Under the pieces are notes generated by a model. That model was given only the letters and a program-made list of their open reading frames with translations. It had not been told where the DNA came from and searched no databases. 64,000 nucleotides of DNA. Origin: Methylophilaceae bacterium (lineage in GTDB: Bacteria; Pseudomonadota; Gammaproteobacteria; Burkholderiales; Methylophilaceae). Both the position numbers and the translations under genes were made by a program. Shown one piece after another: positions 54,692 to 64,000 of the stretch; position 1 is the stretch's first letter; every line of letters begins with the position of its first letter. The stretch spans positions 1 to 64,000 of the forward strand of contig JAOHSH010000002.1 of NCBI GenBank assembly GCA_028122555.1. The letters are read 5' to 3'.

Positions 54692-54730
54692 TTAATATCC
54701 TTTATATATTCAAATCAGAACTTTAGGGTC

Positions 54731-55825
54731 ATGCTATTTAAAACGTCTTTAACAAAAGAATTATTTTATACCTCATTATCAACAATTCTAATCCTTTCTG
54801 GTGTAGTTATTGCGCAAAGATCAGTCTATATTTTCCGCCTAGCTTCAAAAGGTATTATACCTAATGACGCAATCGATACTATTCTTGTTTTTAATTTACT
54901 CAAACATTTACCATTATTACTCTCGTTAACACTTTTTTTAACGGTTTTAATAACATTGACCCGATGGTACAAAGACAGTGAGATGGTTATATGGTTCAGT
55001 TCCGGCGTAGGTTTATCTAAACTTATTAAACCAATTCTGATATTTAGCTTGCCTATTATAATTTTAATTACGGCGCTTTCCTTTTATATAAGTCCTTGGG
55101 CAATTCATAAAGCAGAAGAATTTAAGAAAGGTTTAAAAAGTAGAGATGAGTTAGCAACAATAACTCCTGGTGTTTTTAAAGAATCTAGATCAGATAATCG
55201 TATTTTTTATGTAGAAGGATTTAGCGAGCTCGGTAACATAGTTAAAAATATCTTTGTACAGTCTGTTCAAAATGGAAAAGTTGGAATTATTGTAGCTAAC
55301 GAAGGGGTAAGAGCCGAAAATAAAAGAGGCGAAGATTATATAATTATGAAAGAAGGGAGACGATATGAGGGGCGATCAAATTCACAGGAGTTCTCAACCA
55401 CTGATTATAATGAATACGGCATACTTATTGAAAAAGAAACTCCTAAAATAATTTCAGTTGGTGAAGTTTATGAGGCTAAAAGTACTTTAGAACTTTTAGC
55501 CTCAGATTCGAGTAGATATAAGGCTGAGCTTTATTGGAGATTATCTTTGCCTATATCTGCTTTACTATTAGTGTTTCTTGCAATACCTTTAAGTGTCATT
55601 AATCCTCGTTCAGGGCGTTCTTTAAACATTATTCTTGCACTATTATTATTTGTTATTTATAACAATTTATTGGGGGTATCTCATAGTATTGTTGCGATTG
55701 GTAATACAAAAATTTTGTATGGGCTTTGGCCAGTTCATTTATCTTTCGCAGTTCTTGCTATCTATTTATTTTATAGACGGTCCCTAAACCTACCTTTTTT
55801 TCCAGTGAAATTTTTCAAAAGATAA
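54731..55825 (+). CDS. lptF: LPS export permease LptF
   Basis: YjgP/YjgQ family architecture; paired with lptG, divergent from pepA. Confidence 0.95.
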   Translation: MLFKTSLTKELFYTSLSTILILSGVVIAQRSVYIFRLASKGIIPNDAIDTILVFNLLKHLPLLLSLTLFLTVLITLTRWYKDSEMVIWFSSGVGLSKLIKPILIFSLPIIILITALSFYISPWAIHKAEEFKKGLKSRDELATITPGVFKESRSDNRIFYVEGFSELGNIVKNIFVQSVQNGKVGIIVANEGVRAENKRGEDYIIMKEGRRYEGRSNSQEFSTTDYNEYGILIEKETPKIISVGEVYEAKSTLELLASDSSRYKAELYWRLSLPISALLLVFLAIPLSVINPRSGRSLNIILALLLFVIYNNLLGVSHSIVAIGNTKILYGLWPVHLSFAVLAIYLFYRRSLNLPFFPVKFFKR

Positions 55826-56895
55826 TGAAACAAATCACAAAATATTTAAATAAAGAATTTTTTATAAATATTACTATGATTATGCTTGGGCTTATTGCGC
55901 TTTTCTCTTTTTTTGATTTTATTCAGGAAATTAATGATCTTGGTAAAGGTGGGTATGGTTTGTTTCAAGTCATTAACTATGTTGTGTTAAGTGCCCCCGG
56001 TCATATATATGAAATTATACCTCTAGCTGTCCTTATCGGGGCAATGTTTACGGTTGGGGATCTTTCTCAAAATTCAGAATTTACTGTTATGAGATCTAGT
56101 GGATTATCAATTAAAAAAATTGCTGCTTCTTTAATTTATGTTGGGTTATTTTTTTGCTTACTTACATTTGCTATTGGCGACCTAATTAGCCCCAATAGTG
56201 AAAAAAATGCACAACAACTAAAAATTAGTTCTACTGATTCCGTTGTAAGTCAGGAGTTTAAATCTGGATTTTGGATAAAAGATGGTAAAAGTTTTGTCAA
56301 TATTGAGAATGTTTTGCCTGATAGTACGCTTGAAGATATTCATATTTATGAATTCGATAATAATTTCAAACTAAGAACTATAGTTAATGCAGCTCAAGGT
56401 ATATTTGAAGATGGGCAATGGAAACTTAAAAATATCTCATTAACTTTACTTGACGAAAAAAAAATTACTACGAAAAATATTGAAAATGGTAATTGGAAAT
56501 CTTTAATTCGACCAGAAATGATGAATGCACTTATCATATCACCAGAAAAAATGTCCACTATTAATTTAGCTAAATTTATAAATTATCTAAAATTAAATAA
56601 TCAAAAAGTTACCCGCTATGAAATTGCTTTATGGGAAAAATTAATACACCCAATCATGCCTCTGGTAATGTTAATTTTTGCAGTCCCTTTTGGATTTTTA
56701 CAAGAAAGATCGGGAGGAAAATATTTAAAGATGTTTTTTGGTATCGTAATTGGTATTTCTTATCAAATTCTCAACACAATGACTAGGCATTTAGGCCTCC
56801 TAAATGACTGGCAACCTTTTATAAGCTCTTTAATACCAACATTTATATTTTTATTAATTGGCTTATTTTTAATATCTAAATTCGAACGTCTATAA
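55825..56895 (+). CDS. lptG: LPS export permease LptG
   Basis: YjgP/YjgQ family; LIHPIMPLVMLIFAVPFGF. Confidence 0.95.
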   Translation: MKQITKYLNKEFFINITMIMLGLIALFSFFDFIQEINDLGKGGYGLFQVINYVVLSAPGHIYEIIPLAVLIGAMFTVGDLSQNSEFTVMRSSGLSIKKIAASLIYVGLFFCLLTFAIGDLISPNSEKNAQQLKISSTDSVVSQEFKSGFWIKDGKSFVNIENVLPDSTLEDIHIYEFDNNFKLRTIVNAAQGIFEDGQWKLKNISLTLLDEKKITTKNIENGNWKSLIRPEMMNALIISPEKMSTINLAKFINYLKLNNQKVTRYEIALWEKLIHPIMPLVMLIFAVPFGFLQERSGGKYLKMFFGIVIGISYQILNTMTRHLGLLNDWQPFISSLIPTFIFLLIGLFLISKFERL

Positions 56896-57226
56896 TTTTT
56901 GAGCCTAAAATAAAGTCGTGAAGATATTGATTCTTTTTATTAAAAAATACCCATAAAAAAGAAGTAAAAAAAAGCATAGCTCCAATGGTTACAAATATAT
57001 ATCTTATAAAATAAAACCACAAGCTATCATAAGGACAGATCAATTTTAATTTCCAAGCTCTCATTGCCAATGTTTGACCACCGCATGCCCACGACCAAAC
57101 AAAGTAAACTCCTGATGATATCCATAAAATATATTGTAATAAATTTGACTCAGTATCAAATAAAATAAGAACAAAAAAAGTGACGGTAAACCATAAGCCT
57201 ATTTGAATGATGAGTTCATAGAACAA
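56876..57226 (-). CDS. RDD family membrane protein (start uncertain)
   Basis: CGGQTLAMRAWKLKL; IRYIFV; HDFILGSKIIDVR; start shown is TTG. Confidence 0.85.
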   Translation of the reverse strand: MFYELIIQIGLWFTVTFFVLILFDTESNLLQYILWISSGVYFVWSWACGGQTLAMRAWKLKLICPYDSLWFYFIRYIFVTIGAMLFFTSFLWVFFNKKNQYLHDFILGSKIIDVRI

Positions 57227-57255
57227 ACAGCAATAGAGTCTTAAAATTAAATTAT

Positions 57256-57576
57256 CTATTTGCTAAGATATTTCTGTATGTTGTGAAATAGCGGTATTGC
57301 TATCATAGCAATCAAACATCCAAGTCCAGTACCAATTGCTAATACTAAATTTCCACTTGCCAATCCCCCTGCAAAGTCACTAACTGCATTACCAATACCA
57401 GCCCCAATGACCGCTCCTAAACCTACTTGTAATTTACTTGGTAAGTATTTTTCTAACCCTAAGCCGAAAAAAGCTCCCATTAACATTACTCCATTATCTA
57501 CAATACCAAATATAATAAAGTCATAAAAATATTTCCAATCCATTACTTTCTCCTTAACAATACTAATTTGATGCAA
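57256..57576 (-). CDS. Small glycine-rich membrane protein of unknown function (likely start MDWKYFYDF at 57543)
   Basis: MDWKYFYDFIIFGIVDNGVMLMGAFFGLGLEKYLPSKLQVGLGAVIGAGIGNAVSDFAGG...; predicted TM segments. Confidence 0.8.
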   Translation of the reverse strand: MHQISIVKEKVMDWKYFYDFIIFGIVDNGVMLMGAFFGLGLEKYLPSKLQVGLGAVIGAGIGNAVSDFAGGLASGNLVLAIGTGLGCLIAMIAIPLFHNIQKYLSK

Positions 57577-57639
57577 AAACTAACAAAAACCATTAGACTT
57601 TCCATATAGTTTACTTTCAAAATATTATAAGCGATTTAT

Positions 57640-58203
57640 ATGAAGTCATCATGTAACTTTTATGAATTAAGCGCCAATGGCCTAGTTAAGGAAGCTATTT
57701 TCCTTAAATCTAATAATTTTGATGTCCGACCAAAAGATACGTTAATTAATATGATAGTAATTCACAGTATCAGCTTGCCACCAAATAAATTTGGGGGGAC
57801 ATTTATTGAGGATTTCTTTACAAATAAATTATTAACTAACAAAAATCCTTATTTTAAAAAGATTAAAGACCTCAAGGTATCTTCTCACTTTCTTATTAAG
57901 CGAACAGGGAAATTATTACAATTTGTTTCCTGCAGAGATAGAGCTTGGCATGCTGGAAAATCAAATTGGAAAAATAATTCTAACTGTAATGACTTCTCGA
58001 TAGGAATAGAACTTGAAGGTTCTGATTTGATACCATTTGAAGATATACAATATATGAAACTTATAAATCTCTTAAAATGTCTATGTAAAAGTTACCCAAT
58101 TAATGATATTGTTGGGCACAATCAAATTGCGCCTGAAAGAAAAACGGACCCGGGTCCTTTTTTTAATTGGGATTTAATTAATGCGGAAAATCTTCATGGC
58201 TAA
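57640..58203 (+). CDS. ampD: 1,6-anhydro-N-acetylmuramyl-L-alanine amidase AmpD
   Basis: VIHSISLPP; SSHFLIKRTGKLLQFV; WHAGKS; GHNQIAPERKTDPGPFFNW. Confidence 0.95.
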   Translation: MKSSCNFYELSANGLVKEAIFLKSNNFDVRPKDTLINMIVIHSISLPPNKFGGTFIEDFFTNKLLTNKNPYFKKIKDLKVSSHFLIKRTGKLLQFVSCRDRAWHAGKSNWKNNSNCNDFSIGIELEGSDLIPFEDIQYMKLINLLKCLCKSYPINDIVGHNQIAPERKTDPGPFFNWDLINAENLHG

Positions 58204-59266
58204 TAATTTACAACACTTTTTAACTTTAATTTTTTTAACACTTATGCTTTTCGGTTGTGGAGATAAAAAATCGGAAATGAAAAATACAAAGAAAGAAATT
58301 TATATAACTACTAGTGAAGTTATATTGAAAAATTTTGAAGAAAAAGAAACGGCAATAGGGTCAATCAAAGGAATAATTGATCCGACTGTATCTGCAGAAA
58401 TTCAAGGGAATGTAGTCAAACTCTATGCTAGAACTGGGAAAACCGTTAATAAAGGGGACCTCCTTGCAGAAATTGATGAAAAAAATTATAAATATGAATT
58501 AACTCTTGCAAAAGCCGAGGTAAGACGATTAAAAACTCGCCTCGTCAATCAAGAAAAAAATTACGAAAGGAATAAAAAATTAGTAGGAAAGAAATTTATT
58601 TCTGTAAATGCTTTAGATGCTATTCTAACTGAAAAAAATGAAACATATGAAGAACTAGAAGTTGCTTTATCAAAAAGGGATATTGCGCAATCTAGTTTTG
58701 AAAAAACAAAGATTTTCTCTCCAATTTCTGGGAGAATCGAAAAACAGATTCCGTCTATAGGGGACTTTCTTAAAATAGGTGATCCAATATTTCAAGTTAT
58801 AAATAATAAAAAACTTAGAGCTCATATTCCATTCCCAGAAAAATTGGTTTCTAAATTAAAAGCTGGTATCTCAATAAAACTTAAAAGTCCGACCTCGCAG
58901 AATGAAATTATTTCTCAAATAGCAGAATTAAAACCTAAATTAATGTCCGATAGTAGGTCTATCGATGTTATTGCTGATATTGAAAATCAATTAGACTGGC
59001 AACCTGGGGCTAGTGTTAAAGGAACAATAGTATTTAGCACTAGACAAGCATTAGCAGTTCCAGAACAAAGTGTTGTTTTAAGACCAGCTGGTCAGGTTGT
59101 TTATGTTGTCAATGGAAATAAAGTAGACCAAAGGAATGTTAAGCTAGGTATTAATCAAAATGGTGTCATTGAAATTATTTCTGGTTTAAAACAAGACGAG
59201 ATAGTTGCTCTTGATGGTGCAGGATATTTAACCGATCAAACTAAAATTAATATTTCAGCGCAATAA
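58196..59266 (+). CDS. RND efflux periplasmic adaptor (lipoprotein)
   Basis: Likely start MANNLQHF; lipobox LMLFGC; biotinyl-lipoyl-like hairpin; track ORF starts at 58181. Confidence 0.9.
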   Translation: MANNLQHFLTLIFLTLMLFGCGDKKSEMKNTKKEIYITTSEVILKNFEEKETAIGSIKGIIDPTVSAEIQGNVVKLYARTGKTVNKGDLLAEIDEKNYKYELTLAKAEVRRLKTRLVNQEKNYERNKKLVGKKFISVNALDAILTEKNETYEELEVALSKRDIAQSSFEKTKIFSPISGRIEKQIPSIGDFLKIGDPIFQVINNKKLRAHIPFPEKLVSKLKAGISIKLKSPTSQNEIISQIAELKPKLMSDSRSIDVIADIENQLDWQPGASVKGTIVFSTRQALAVPEQSVVLRPAGQVVYVVNGNKVDQRNVKLGINQNGVIEIISGLKQDEIVALDGAGYLTDQTKINISAQ

Positions 59267-59269
59267 GAT

Positions 59270-62200
59270 ATGACATTACCTGAAATTTCAATTCGAAGAC
59301 ATGTCCTAGCTTGGATGATCTCTGCGATATTTGTTTTATTAGGAATTATTAGTTTCCAAAAAATTGGTCTTGATAAATTTCCTACAATTGAATTTCCTAT
59401 TCTCACTGTTACAACTACTCTAGAGGGTGCTAATCCAGAAATTATTGATTCTAGTATTACCAATCTAATAGAGGAGGCTGTAAACACAACTCCGGGTATT
59501 GAGTCTATTAAATCAGAATCTTCTCCGGGAGTATCTGTGGTAAGTATCACATTTAATTTAGATAAAGATATCGAGGTTGCCTTTAATGAAATTCAATCTA
59601 AGGTAAGCAGATTGGCTAGGCGATTACCCGATGACATTGTGCCTCCAGTTGTTAGAAAAGTTGAAACAAATGCAAGTGCGATTATGTGGCTAGGTCTAAC
59701 TGGCGACAGAACTATTCAACAATTAAATCTCTATGCCAATAATATTTTAAAGAAAAAATTGGAAACAGTTGATGGTGTTGGTTATGTTACCTTAGGTGGG
59801 AGAAGAGATCGAACAATAAGAATTAACTTACTCCCTGAAAAAATGGCAGCATTAAAAATAACTGCTAAAGATCTAGTTTCTGCCTTTAATAAAGAACATG
59901 TTCAGCTACCTGGTGGCTTCCTAGTAAGAGCTCAATCAGAAAAAATGTTTAAATTAGATTTAGAGTTTCATAAAATTAAAGATTTAAAAAAAATGATTAT
60001 TGCTTATCGAGATGGTGGACCAATCAAGATCAATGATATCGCAGAAGTGGAAGATGGTTTAGATGATTATAGACAAACTGCTCGACATAATAATGAACCA
60101 TCAATTGGTCTAGGAATTATAAAAGTAGCAAATTCAAATACTGTTGATATTATCAATAAAATCAAAGAAAAAGTTAACACTGAAATAAGACCTAGCCTAC
60201 CACCAGGCTTAAAATTAAAAGTATCAACTGATGATTCAATTTTTATTAAATCTATGGTTAAGTCACTTCAAAATCATATTCTTGAAGGAACTTTATTAGC
60301 AGCTTTAGTTGTATTATTCTTTTTAAAATCACTTCGTTCTACATTAATCATTGCCATTGCTATCCCTATTTCTCTTTTTGGGTCGATTGCAGTAATGTAT
60401 TTTTATGGTTTTACTTTTAATAGTATGACCTTACTTGCGCTTATCCTTTTAATTGGGGTTGTGGTTGATGACTCAATTGTAGTTCTTGAGAATATTTTTC
60501 GGCACCAAAAAAATATTGATAAAAATATTTTTAATGCAGCTATTAATGGTAGTAAGGAAGTTGTCTTTGCAGTCCTAGCCTCTTCCTTAGCTTTGGTATG
60601 TATTTTTGCCCCAGTTATTTTTATGGATGGAATTATTGGGCGTTTCTTTGAATCTTTTGCAATAGTAGTTACAGCTGGGGTACTAGTCTCATTAATTATT
60701 TCATTAACATTAACTCCTATGTTGTGCTCAAAATTTTTAGCAATGAAAGAAAAAGAGGTTTATTGGTTAAGAGGGTTAAATAGATTTTTTGAAAAACTAG
60801 ATACTAATTACAAGGAAATTTTAGCCTGGACTCTATCTAATAGATTTAAAGTCTTAATTTCAAGTTTTCTCATAGTGCTTGTAAGTAGTACTCTTTTTTC
60901 GAAGGTAGAAAAAACATTAGTACCAGAACAAGATGAAAGTCGTTTTACAGTCAGATTCAAAACACCCTTAGGCTCTAATATGGAATATACCTATAATAAG
61001 TTGTTAGAGATTGAAAATATTATTAATCAATATGATGATTATACTGCTAGCGTTTTCTCATCAATTGGATTGGGAAGTAGAGGACAAGTTAACAGCGGCT
61101 TTATTAGCGTTAGGCTGAAAGAAAAAAATCGGCGTTCACTATCTCAATCTGAAATTATGGCCAGAATGAGAATTGATTTTAATCAACTTGCTGGTGTCAA
61201 AGCATTTCCTTCAGGAGTTTCATTTGCTGGCGGAAGGCGTTCAGAAAAATTACAATTTTCAATTACCGGCCCAAGTATTGAAAAAGTAGCGGCTTTGAGT
61301 GATGAGCTATTAATAAAGCTATCTGAAAATGAAGGATTAGGAAGGATTGATCTCAATTTGCAACTCAATCTTCCTCAAATGATTTTGGATATAGATCGAG
61401 AAAGGGCTTCTAGTTTTGGAATCGCTGCTGCTGATATTGCTGAAGCAATTTCTGTTCTTAGTAATGGATTAAATGTAGCAAGATTTAATGACGAACCAGG
61501 TGATGGCCATAGATATGATATTAGAATGAAAGCAAAAGAAGGGTCATTTGAAAAATTAAATGATCTTAATAAAATATATTTAAGAAGTAAAACTGGTGAA
61601 CTAATTCGCCTTGATTCAATAGCTTCATTCCATCAAGAGCTTGGACCAGCTGTAATGGGACGCCAAGATTTACAATACTCGTCCAATTTTTATTCTAATC
61701 CAACAATATCTCTTGGTGAAGCTATTAGTTTAGTTAAAGAGACTAGTGAAAATATTCTTCCAGGAGAATATTCAATTAAATTAGAAGGTCAAGCCAAAGA
61801 ATTAGCAAAAACAATGAGTAACATTATATTTGTTTTTATTCTTGCAACTATATTACTTTATATGGTGCTAGCAAGTTTATTTAACTCATTTTTCCAACCA
61901 CTAATAGTAATGTTAGCTCAACCATTAGCTATAATTGGCGGTATATTTTTATTATGGATTACTGGTAACAGTCTCAATATTTACTCAATGATTGGGATGG
62001 TTCTTTTAATTGGGCTTGTTGCAAAAAATTCTATTTTATTGGTAGATATGACAAATCAACTAAAAGAATCGGGGAAAAAGACAGACCAAGCTCTTCTAGA
62101 AGCGTGTCCTATCCGTCTTAGACCAGTATTAATGACTTCACTTACACTAATATTAGCCCTACTTCCTGCAGCTTTAGGTTATGGTGCTGGGTCTGAATCA

Positions 62201-62332
62201 AACGGTCCATTAGCAATTGCAGTTATTGGAGGGATGATTTCTAGTACCTTACTGACATTGATTGTAATACCTGCTGCTTATTCTTTATCAATAGGGTTTA
62301 TTGAAAAAAAGAAAAATAGATTTAAGACTTAG
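59270..62332 (+). CDS. RND efflux permease (HAE1-like)
   Basis: 1020 aa; GLDKFPTIEFPILTVTTTLEGANPE; GVVVDDSIVVLENIFRH; AcrB architecture. Confidence 0.96.
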   Translation: MTLPEISIRRHVLAWMISAIFVLLGIISFQKIGLDKFPTIEFPILTVTTTLEGANPEIIDSSITNLIEEAVNTTPGIESIKSESSPGVSVVSITFNLDKDIEVAFNEIQSKVSRLARRLPDDIVPPVVRKVETNASAIMWLGLTGDRTIQQLNLYANNILKKKLETVDGVGYVTLGGRRDRTIRINLLPEKMAALKITAKDLVSAFNKEHVQLPGGFLVRAQSEKMFKLDLEFHKIKDLKKMIIAYRDGGPIKINDIAEVEDGLDDYRQTARHNNEPSIGLGIIKVANSNTVDIINKIKEKVNTEIRPSLPPGLKLKVSTDDSIFIKSMVKSLQNHILEGTLLAALVVLFFLKSLRSTLIIAIAIPISLFGSIAVMYFYGFTFNSMTLLALILLIGVVVDDSIVVLENIFRHQKNIDKNIFNAAINGSKEVVFAVLASSLALVCIFAPVIFMDGIIGRFFESFAIVVTAGVLVSLIISLTLTPMLCSKFLAMKEKEVYWLRGLNRFFEKLDTNYKEILAWTLSNRFKVLISSFLIVLVSSTLFSKVEKTLVPEQDESRFTVRFKTPLGSNMEYTYNKLLEIENIINQYDDYTASVFSSIGLGSRGQVNSGFISVRLKEKNRRSLSQSEIMARMRIDFNQLAGVKAFPSGVSFAGGRRSEKLQFSITGPSIEKVAALSDELLIKLSENEGLGRIDLNLQLNLPQMILDIDRERASSFGIAAADIAEAISVLSNGLNVARFNDEPGDGHRYDIRMKAKEGSFEKLNDLNKIYLRSKTGELIRLDSIASFHQELGPAVMGRQDLQYSSNFYSNPTISLGEAISLVKETSENILPGEYSIKLEGQAKELAKTMSNIIFVFILATILLYMVLASLFNSFFQPLIVMLAQPLAIIGGIFLLWITGNSLNIYSMIGMVLLIGLVAKNSILLVDMTNQLKESGKKTDQALLEACPIRLRPVLMTSLTLILALLPAALGYGAGSESNGPLAIAVIGGMISSTLLTLIVIPAAYSLSIGFIEKKKNRFKT

Positions 62333-63542
62333 AAATTTTATTAATAATTAGTGCCCCAACCAAATCACCCTCAACATTAATTGTTGTTCTAAATGTATCG
62401 ATCAACCTATCCATCGGAAGAAGTATAGCTAAAGCTTCCAAAGGTAAACCTAAGACTTGTAAAACCATTGCCATAGTAACCATCCCAGCACTAGGAATTC
62501 CTGGAGCCCCAATTGATGCAACCATAGCTGTCAAAAATAATATAAGTTGTTGAGCTAAAGTTAAATCCATTCCAACTAAGTTTGCTATGAATAATGCTGC
62601 AGCTGCTTCATATAAAGCAGTACCATCCATATTCATAGTAGCCCCTAAAGGTAGGACAAAGTTAGAAACTCCTTTATTAGTTTTAAAATTATCGTTAGCT
62701 ATACTTAATGTAATTGGAAGAGTTGCTGCACTTGAGCTAGTAGCAAATGCCGTAATAAAAGCTGGCCTACCTTCTTTCCATAGATACATAGGTGAAATTT
62801 TAGTTAATATATATAAAATAGTCGGCAAGATCACTAATCCATGAAACATAATTAAAAATATTACTGTAAAAATAAAAATACCAAGCTGAGAAAATAGTTC
62901 GGTATCCTGACTAACAATCATATTTACTAAAAGTGCGAATACGCCTAATGGTGCAAAAAGCATTAACCAATGAACAATTTTTAGCATAACTTCATAAAGG
63001 CTGGTAAAAATATTTTTAGCTGCCATAAACTTATCTTGCTTATCATTTAAAGCAATGCCAATAATGATTGAAAAGACAATTAATGGGAGTATCTTTCCAG
63101 AAGCGAGAGAATGAAAAGGATTTTCAAATAAGCTTAATAAGAATTGTTTAAAAAATTCTGGAATTGTCATAGTATTTGAGATCCCAATGTTAGCTGATTG
63201 CCAAGAATCAATACTTAGGCCAATGCCAGGTTGTATAATATTCATAACGACTAAAGCTAGAGTAATTGCAATAGACATAGTTGTAACAAAATATAGAAAT
63301 GTAGATTTCCATATAACGCTTGAATTCTTGCCTCTTCCTAAATTAGAAACACCAACAATAATGGAGAAAAAAACTAAGGGAACTAAAATCATCTTTAAAC
63401 TTTTTATAAAAATTTTGCCTAATAAATCAGTTGCAGTTAATAAATAGTCCACAAAAAATAAATTTGGAAAAAATTTTATTATTAAGCCTAATAAAATTCC
63501 TGAGGTAGCAGCTATAAAAATTAATTTATTTATATTATTCAT
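62322..63542 (-). CDS. Dicarboxylate/amino acid:cation symporter (DAACS, GltP/DctA family)
   Basis: SSSAATLPITLSIANDN; LPLGATMNMDGTALYEA. Confidence 0.95.
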   Translation of the reverse strand: MNNINKLIFIAATSGILLGLIIKFFPNLFFVDYLLTATDLLGKIFIKSLKMILVPLVFFSIIVGVSNLGRGKNSSVIWKSTFLYFVTTMSIAITLALVVMNIIQPGIGLSIDSWQSANIGISNTMTIPEFFKQFLLSLFENPFHSLASGKILPLIVFSIIIGIALNDKQDKFMAAKNIFTSLYEVMLKIVHWLMLFAPLGVFALLVNMIVSQDTELFSQLGIFIFTVIFLIMFHGLVILPTILYILTKISPMYLWKEGRPAFITAFATSSSAATLPITLSIANDNFKTNKGVSNFVLPLGATMNMDGTALYEAAAALFIANLVGMDLTLAQQLILFLTAMVASIGAPGIPSAGMVTMAMVLQVLGLPLEALAILLPMDRLIDTFRTTINVEGDLVGALIINKISKS

Positions 63543-64000
63543 TTATTCAAACCTTTCTAATATTGCAGCAAAAAAACCATCAGTCTTATGCTCATCAGGT
63601 CTTAACTTTAAATATTTATGAGTTTTCAAAGTTATATTATATTTTATTAAAATAGGCTCTGGTGATAATAGTCTAAAATTCTTATTTTGAGATAGAAATT
63701 GCTCTATGATTTCTTCATTCTCTTGAGCCAATAAACTGCATGTTGCGTATATTAAATGTCCACCAATTTTACATAATTTAGAAGCTGAATTGATTATTAA
63801 ATTCTGCTTAATATTCAATTCCTTTAGAGATTCAGGAGAATGCTTCCATTTTAAGTCTGGGTTTCTTCTCAAAGTTCCAAGCCCTGTACAAGGAGCATCA
63901 ACAAGAACTCTATCAAACTTTTCACGTAATCTCTTTATCTTTATATCATTCTCATGAATTATTTTATGAGAAATAATATTTGACGCTCCAGACCTTTTTA
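63543..64000 (-). CDS. rsmB: NOL1/NOP2/Sun family rRNA cytosine methyltransferase, RsmB-like, partial
   Basis: Frame stays open to window end, reading ...VDAPCTGLGTLRRNPDLKWKHSPESL...GGHLIYATCSLLAQENEE; the track start at 63872 is an internal TTG. Confidence 0.88.
   Translation of the reverse strand, partial: KRSGASNIISHKIIHENDIKIKRLREKFDRVLVDAPCTGLGTLRRNPDLKWKHSPESLKELNIKQNLIINSASKLCKIGGHLIYATCSLLAQENEEIIEQFLSQNKNFRLLSPEPILIKYNITLKTHKYLKLRPDEHKTDGFFAAILERFE

Noticed and set aside
59236-59550. 104-aa minus-strand ORF at the RND permease 5' end
   Set aside because: Antisense to a conserved permease N-terminus

Overview
This 64-kb AT-rich window looks like a streamlined, betaproteobacterial-type chromosome core. 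The OM43/Methylophilales-like assignment is inference from gene order and composition. Positions 1 to about 47,035 are essentially one co-oriented minus-strand block: S10/spc ribosomal operons, tuf-fusA-rpsG-rpsL, rpoC-rpoB-rplL-rplJ-rplA-rplK-nusG-secE, tRNA-Trp, a second tuf, tRNAs Thr/Gly/Tyr/Thr, sspB-sspA, petCBA, tatCBA, a HIT gene, hisE-I-F-A-H-B-[DUF2256]-C-D-G, murA, grxD, ibaG/bolA, an ABC-2 exporter, mlaB-C-D-E-F, ccsA-resB and cytochrome c4. From 47 kb strands alternate: engB, trmB, a pteridine-reductase-like SDR, topA, pbpG, gcvH-like, pepA, lptF-lptG, RDD protein, unknown membrane protein, ampD, RND MFP and permease, dicarboxylate/glutamate symporter, and a partial rsmB-like gene. 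I saw no CRISPR array, transposase, prophage or defence island, and no clear new multi-gene system. The items most worth a second look are: a 42-aa DUF2256 zinc-ribbon ORF missing from the supplied track inside the his operon; 15-nt-repeat lysine-rich tails on L23 and TopA plus related tails on S17 and S3; structured leaders/attenuators with near-consensus promoters in the ribosomal and RNA polymerase operons; a small unknown glycine-rich membrane protein; and overlapping convergent gene ends.
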